Below, piece after piece: positions 7,455-10,356 of a DNA stretch of 10,356 nt; position 1 is the first letter of the stretch, and every line of letters begins with the position of its first letter. The position numbers were made by a program, and so were the translations under genes. The notes beneath the pieces are model-generated. The model worked only from the letters and a program-made list of their open reading frames with translations, made no database searches and was not told where the DNA came from. Source of the stretch: Rhodospirillales bacterium (lineage in GTDB: Bacteria; Pseudomonadota; Alphaproteobacteria; Reyranellales; Reyranellaceae); assembly GCA_013205335.1 (NCBI GenBank), contig JABMNB010000363.1, positions 1 through 10,356 of the forward strand, given 5' to 3'.

Positions 7455-7987
7455 TGCCGTTGCTTCCGTTGCTGCTGGGCGTGGCGCCCACTGTCGCGTC
7501 GTGGATCCTGGGCGACAGGACCGGGGCGGCCGTCGAGAAGGTGACCGGCATTGCCCGGGAGATCCTCGGCACCGATGACCCATCGGGTATCGAGGCCGCG
7601 ATCTCGCGTGATCCAAACGCGGCCCTGCAGTTCAAGACGGCCCTGATCCAGGCTGAGGCCGATGCGCGACGGCAGGAGCACGAGGCGATTATGGCCCAGC
7701 TGCGGGACGTACAAAGCGCACGTGAGCAGACGGTGCGGCTCGCCGACGCCCGCAGCCCGATCGCCTACGGCGCCGTCGTGGTGTCGGCCATCGTGTTGCT
7801 GGGCTTTGCCGTAATGCTGTGGCTGGTCATCCGGGAGGAGGTGCCTGCCAACCAGCGTGACATGGTCACGCTGCTGCTGGGCACGCTTGCAGGCATGGCT
7901 TCCAGCGTCGTGGCCTACTGGGTTGGCTCATCCAACGGGTCGATGCAGAAGAACGCAGCTTTGGAGAAAGCGCTGGCGCAGAAATGA
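7451..7987 (+). CDS. Holin, three-TM type (GTA_holin_3TM-like)
   Basis: A membrane protein of 178 residues (177 if ATG 7454 is used) that should form the pores releasing the endolysin. Hydrophobic segments lie at residues 4-20, 104-127 and 138-157. The long soluble loop between the first and second contains a charged helix (AEADARRQEHEAIMAQLRDV). The C-terminal YWVGSSNGS sequence followed by a charged tail matches the three-TM holins described from gene transfer agents and alphaproteobacterial prophages. ATGA overlap with the endolysin gene points to coupled translation. It is the last phage gene: the stop codon TGA at 7985-7987 is the first part of the 15-bp repeat that marks the boundary to a transposase fragment. 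Confidence 0.75.
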   Translation: MMPLLPLLLGVAPTVASWILGDRTGAAVEKVTGIAREILGTDDPSGIEAAISRDPNAALQFKTALIQAEADARRQEHEAIMAQLRDVQSAREQTVRLADARSPIAYGAVVVSAIVLLGFAVMLWLVIREEVPANQRDMVTLLLGTLAGMASSVVAYWVGSSNGSMQKNAALEKALAQK

Positions 7988-7999
7988 GCAAGGACAGGT
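7985..7999 (+). repeat. Direct repeat copy 1 (TGAGCAAGGACAGGT), phage/transposase boundary
   Basis: A 15-bp sequence that overlaps the holin stop codon and occurs again at 8184-8198. On the minus strand it reads in frame as part of the transposase fragment (PYLSLL). It may be an att core or a short recombination scar. The identity of the two copies is seen directly; the role is inferred. Confidence 0.6.
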
Positions 8000-8123
8000 A
8001 AGGGCGTTGCCGCCGCAGGACGGTCACCTGATGTCGCATGGCGACGAGTTCGAACTCCAGCGTGAGGCGACTACGAACTCGGAACGAGAGCAAGGAACCG
8101 AGGGCGGACAGAAGCGTGAGCAT
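7986..8123 (-). pseudogene. Integrase-type transposase, N-terminal fragment only
   Basis: Read on the minus strand from ATG at 8121-8123, the first 46 codons give MLTLLSALGSLL, then SRLTLEFELVAMRHQVTVLRR and QRPYLSLL. The pattern SRLxLExELVALRHQLxVLRRQRP is the conserved beginning of a large group of integrase-core transposases (IS3/IS481-like) common in alphaproteobacteria. The rve catalytic domain that should follow for more than 200 residues is absent: the frame enters the antisense of the holin gene at 7987. The fragment is thus cut exactly at the phage boundary. Either the phage inserted here and the rest lies at the other prophage end, or this is an IS remnant. Confidence 0.65.
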
Positions 8124-8321
8124 GCCGGTGACGGTATGGCTGTGGCGCCGGAAACTCTATGCTTGCTGGGCTTTTTGGAGTTTTGAGCAAGGACAGGTGT
8201 CATCGAGGCGGACATGACGTAAACTTCGGAGATTTTCTGCAAAGACGCTACGCAGCGAGCGTGAAAATCGGATGGCGAGAATGGCCGCCACTACGATGCG
8301 TCATTATAGGGAGTGTTACAG
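7988..8321. other. Prophage right boundary region without an intact gene
   Basis: This 334-base stretch holds the transposase fragment, both copies of the 15-bp repeat, a CTTGCT/AGCAAG inverted repeat (8162-8167 and 8186-8191) and a GTCAT/ATGAC inverted repeat (8199-8203 and 8214-8218). The last 100 bases lead to the gene at 8322. I see no convincing sigma-70 promoter, no tRNA and no poly-T terminator after the holin. Confidence 0.55.
8184..8198 (+). repeat. Direct repeat copy 2 (TGAGCAAGGACAGGT)
   Basis: This is identical to 7985-7999 and in the same orientation, 199 bp further on. It lies about 60 bases before the transposase fragment start on the minus strand, outside its coding part. Confidence 0.6.
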
Positions 8322-8630
8322 ATGGCTGAATTTAAAAATCGCCTTGCCTGCGTGATCGCCGCCGACGGTTCGATCGCGCGCGGTTACATGATCGACAAGT
8401 GCGAGCTGGTCGGCGCCAACGAGTATGTCATTACCTGGAAGGTGCCGTTGCAAAACGAAGCGAAGACCAACTTCTCCTGCGTGATCGGCAGCACCCAACA
8501 GGAAGCGGTGGAGCCGGGCTTCTGCACGGTCGGACTGAAGGCCGATCCGATGAAGATGTGCGTCCACACCTACGACGTTGCCGGCAAGCCGGCCAAGCGG
8601 CCGTTCCACCTGGCCGTCTTCCGCGACTGA
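8322..8630 (+). CDS. Small beta-rich protein of unknown function with five cysteines
   Basis: A 102-residue protein. I choose ATG 8322 because AGGGAG (about 8307-8312) sits nine bases upstream; an in-frame GTG at 8313 overlaps that site. There is no signal peptide or membrane segment. The order of elements, CVIAADGSIARGYMID, then ELVGANEYVITW, GFCTVGLKADP, VHTYDVAGKPAKRPFHLAVF, resembles a single-domain beta-sandwich family seen in many bacteria and some phage-linked loci (ADGxLARG ... YEV ... PGxxTV ... DxxGxPAxRxFHLxV). The function of that family is not known to me. Cysteines at 10, 27, 53, 68 and 80 are unusual for the size. It lies just outside the prophage and is alone on its strand, so it could be a host gene or a phage cargo gene. 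Confidence 0.6.
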   Translation: MAEFKNRLACVIAADGSIARGYMIDKCELVGANEYVITWKVPLQNEAKTNFSCVIGSTQQEAVEPGFCTVGLKADPMKMCVHTYDVAGKPAKRPFHLAVFRD

Positions 8631-8647
8631 CGCGATGCGTCGAGATT

Positions 8648-8695
8648 AGTCGCCGAAGGCGTCTCCTCCCCATTTGATTGGGGAGGAAAGCGACT
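8648..8695. terminator. Hairpin between convergent genes, possible bidirectional terminator
   Basis: TCCTCCCCA (8664-8672) and TGGGGAGGA (8679-8687) form a perfect 9-bp stem with a six-base loop. Outside it, AGTCGC (8648-8653) pairs with GCGACT (8690-8695), and a small CGCC-GAA-GGCG hairpin lies at 8651-8661. It is located between two converging genes. Neither side has a T-run, so intrinsic termination is uncertain. Confidence 0.5.
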
Positions 8696-8700
8696 TGGCT

Positions 8701-9408
8701 CTAGCCTTTGAGCAGCCGCGGACGGCCCGTCGTCTCGACGCCGGCGGGCTTTGTATGCCGGCGCAAGGCGCCGACCATCACATCGCGTGCTTCGTCGATG
8801 CGGGCGGCCAGGTAGAGCGAGCCGCCGGTATCGGGATCGGCGCCACGCATGAGGCGGCGATGGGCAGCGTGGACGCCGGCGAGATCGGCGCCGTCCGCCA
8901 GGCCCAGCACGTCGAGCGCCTCTTTCACGGTCATGCCGTCATCGTCATCCGCAGGCGTAGATATCTGCGGTTGCGCTGAAGCCTTCGGCGCTGCGTGTTT
9001 CAGATAGGCTTCCAGAAGCGCGGCGGCGTGCGCAATCGCTCGCGGATCGTCGACTTGCGAACCACCGCGAGCCGGCTCTTCCCAGACCGGCGGCATCTCG
9101 AAGGGCCTGGGCTTGCCACGGAACTGCGCGAACGCGGCGCGCAGCGGCACCAGGATGGCGCGCCACTTCAGGAACGTCGGCGCGACGATCATCGCCGCGC
9201 CGAGTAGCATCGCCCCCGCATACTGTTCGCGCATGATCATCACGACCAGCAGCGGAATGGCGGCGATCACCAGCAGCAGCAGCATCCAGCGGATGGTGCG
9301 CACCATCGTCTTGGGATCGGAATGGAGAAACCAGTCGAGGAATTTCGCGGCCGTGGCCAGCACGGAGAGGCCGAGCACGATGGCGCTGATGATGACGGCG
9401 TAGTCCAT
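8701..9408 (-). CDS. Membrane protein with C-terminal J-like domain (HPD replaced by DPD)
   Basis: A 235-residue protein. Hydrophobic segments at about residues 5-21, 41-59 and 65-80 place its N-terminal part in the membrane. A Pro/Ala-rich linker with a DDDD run follows, and residues 158-213 are a J-like domain: GMTVKEALDVLGLADGAD, VHAAHRRLMRGADPDTGG, SLYLAARIDEARDVM. This matches the short J-domains of alphaproteobacterial membrane proteins related to mitochondrial Pam18/Tim14 in form. In active J-proteins the HPD motif stimulates DnaK ATPase; here residues 191-193 are DPD (codons GAT CCC GAT), so DnaK stimulation is probably lost or weak. It may act as a Pam16-like regulator or scaffold, which is inference. 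No strong ribosome binding site precedes the ATG. It is convergent with the gene at 8322 and divergent from that at 9529. Confidence 0.7.
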   Translation of the reverse strand: MDYAVIISAIVLGLSVLATAAKFLDWFLHSDPKTMVRTIRWMLLLLVIAAIPLLVVMIMREQYAGAMLLGAAMIVAPTFLKWRAILVPLRAAFAQFRGKPRPFEMPPVWEEPARGGSQVDDPRAIAHAAALLEAYLKHAAPKASAQPQISTPADDDDGMTVKEALDVLGLADGADLAGVHAAHRRLMRGADPDTGGSLYLAARIDEARDVMVGALRRHTKPAGVETTGRPRLLKG

Positions 9409-9528
9409 CGGTGGAGACTATCCGTGTTGCGATTTGAAATCAGCCGCCAGTTCTTCAAATTTCGGAATGTTCTTCGTAAAGGGAAGCGTCTAGTATTTGC
9501 GCCGCACGACAACGAGGGATTGAGACGC
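9409..9528. promoter_or_regulatory. Divergent intergenic region
   Basis: These 120 bases separate two divergent genes and must hold their start signals unless transcription enters from elsewhere. The sequence is more AT-rich than its neighbours. TAGTAT at 9491-9496 could be a -10 box for the + strand gene, but no good -35 lies at the right distance. GAGGG at about 9514-9518 could be its ribosome binding site. No operator or riboswitch is recognisable. Confidence 0.3.
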
Positions 9529-10356
9529 ATGGTTGAGGCGATTAGGGAAACACCCAGCAAGACAGCCACTACTGACGTTCCGTTGATCAACCCGATCATC
9601 GCCGATGGCGCGGCGCCGAACCTTCCGGCCCGTAAGGCTTCGATCGACGAATTCCTCAAGCGCAACGCCGAAGTGCTGGAAAAGGACCGCGCGGAATTCC
9701 AGACCTACCTCGTCGCCAAGCATGAAGAGGCGACGCGCAAGGCCAAGGCTGCGGCGGCCGCGGCACCGGCGCGCAAGACCAGGATGAGCCGGCGCACCAT
9801 GCTGAACGTCGCCGTCGGCACCGCGGGCGTCGCCGAAGCCGCCGTGCTCGGCTACAACGCGCTGGGCGGCTCGTCGGACAACGGCATCTTCCAGGCGGTT
9901 GGTACTGGCGCCCAGCAGGAGCATATCGTCCGCGAGATCGTCGACAGCAGGGCCGACATCAAGGGACGCAGCCTCGGCCACTGGATCGCGCTGTTGCCGA
10001 CCAAGCTCGGCGGCGGCACCTATGCGCTCGATCTCAATTCCAACCGGGTGCTGGCTTCGATCTGGTACTGGACCTACGGTGACTACAGCCCGATCAGCCA
10101 CCATCTTTGCGCCTTCCCGAGCTCCGATCCCTATCACGGATTCGAATTCGTAAACTCGACGCAGGGCGGCAAGAACTCGCTGATCTACGGCATCCCCACG
10201 GTAACCGCCGATCCGGCGCCCGGCACCAACATCTACCGCGTCCGCTTCGACGGCACGCAGATGCAGATGGTCGAGAACGTCTCGGAGACCACAGGTCTCG
10301 GCCTCGGCGTCCATGTCACCGTCAACCCTAAGGACGCGCAGTCCTATTTCGTGACC
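9529..10356 (+). CDS. Tat-exported beta-propeller-like protein, NosZ/thiocyanate-dehydrogenase-like, 3' end outside window
   Basis: The frame is open from ATG 9529 to the window end (276 residues, no stop). Residues 1-85 are hydrophilic, with a charged helix (FLKRNAEVLEKDRAEFQTYL) and an Ala/Lys run. MSRRTML at 86-92 and the following hydrophobic stretch form a twin-arginine signal. The part after it contains YALDLNSNRVLASIWYW, SHHLCAFPSSDPYHGFEFVN (190-209) and TGLGLGVHVTVNPKDA (255-270). The HHxxxxF----Y-G-xF-N pattern lines up with the first copper-binding loop of nitrous-oxide reductase (HHxHxSFTxGxYDGxxLFxN), but the third His of that loop is Cys194. A periplasmic copper beta-propeller enzyme of the NosZ or thiocyanate-dehydrogenase superfamily is the best guess; I cannot separate them from this fragment. 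ATG 9784 is an alternative start that would place the Tat motif at the very N-terminus. Codon use of the first 85 codons looks coding. Confidence 0.5.
   Translation, partial: MVEAIRETPSKTATTDVPLINPIIADGAAPNLPARKASIDEFLKRNAEVLEKDRAEFQTYLVAKHEEATRKAKAAAAAAPARKTRMSRRTMLNVAVGTAGVAEAAVLGYNALGGSSDNGIFQAVGTGAQQEHIVREIVDSRADIKGRSLGHWIALLPTKLGGGTYALDLNSNRVLASIWYWTYGDYSPISHHLCAFPSSDPYHGFEFVNSTQGGKNSLIYGIPTVTADPAPGTNIYRVRFDGTQMQMVENVSETTGLGLGVHVTVNPKDAQSYFVT

Noticed and set aside
7857..8186. Open frame of 109 codons on the + strand past the holin end
   Set aside because: It overlaps the holin in another frame and then reads the antisense of the transposase fragment; no ribosome binding site or motif.
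9490..10314. Open frame of 274 codons on the minus strand
   Set aside because: It is the antisense of the Tat-signal gene, whose + frame has clear protein features through to the window end.
1..10356. CRISPR array, tRNA or rRNA gene, anti-phage defence system
   Set aside because: I saw no regularly spaced repeats, no cloverleaf-like sequence and no defence-related motifs in any convincing reading frame.

Overview
The window is GC-rich with GC-ending codons. Its phage genes are of the kind common in alphaproteobacterial prophages: a terminase with a GIDGGGLDDLLG nuclease motif, a GTA-type three-TM holin and a DUF3380-type muramidase. Together with an alphaproteobacterial-style membrane protein carrying a C-terminal J-like domain, this suggests an alphaproteobacterial chromosome (Rhizobiales or Rhodospirillales-like) holding the right end of a prophage. 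The host assignment is inference.

Left part (1 to about 2107). The window opens inside a terminase large subunit gene. Near position 680-710 its reading frame breaks directly into the middle of a phage tail protein read in another frame. The portal, head, capsid, connector, tail-tube and tape-measure genes expected between them are absent, so this looks like a prophage with a large internal deletion (or an assembly misjoin).

Middle part (2111-6644). Six closely packed genes on the + strand encode tail-tip and adhesion proteins: a fibre-like protein, a jelly-roll/LamG-like protein, a small unknown, a discoidin-like protein, a long receptor-binding tail fibre and a small fibre-associated protein. 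Two of them (2111 and 4743) share a related N-terminal domain with different C-terminal modules.

Lysis part (6667-7987). A coiled-coil/one-TM protein, an N-acetylmuramidase endolysin and a three-TM holin are joined by ATGA stop/start overlaps. This is the end of the phage late operon.

Boundary (7985-8321). The phage genes stop exactly where a fragment of an integrase-type transposase begins on the minus strand. A 15-bp sequence at this junction recurs 199 bp further on. The phage may have integrated into a transposase gene (attR candidate), or the fragment may be an IS scar.

Right part (8322-10356). Three non-phage-looking genes follow. The first is a 102-aa cysteine-containing beta-rich protein. 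The second, convergent with it across a perfect hairpin, is a membrane protein with a C-terminal J-like domain in which HPD is replaced by DPD. The third, divergent from the second, is the start of a Tat-exported beta-propeller-like protein resembling the nitrous-oxide reductase / thiocyanate dehydrogenase copper-enzyme superfamily; it runs off the window.
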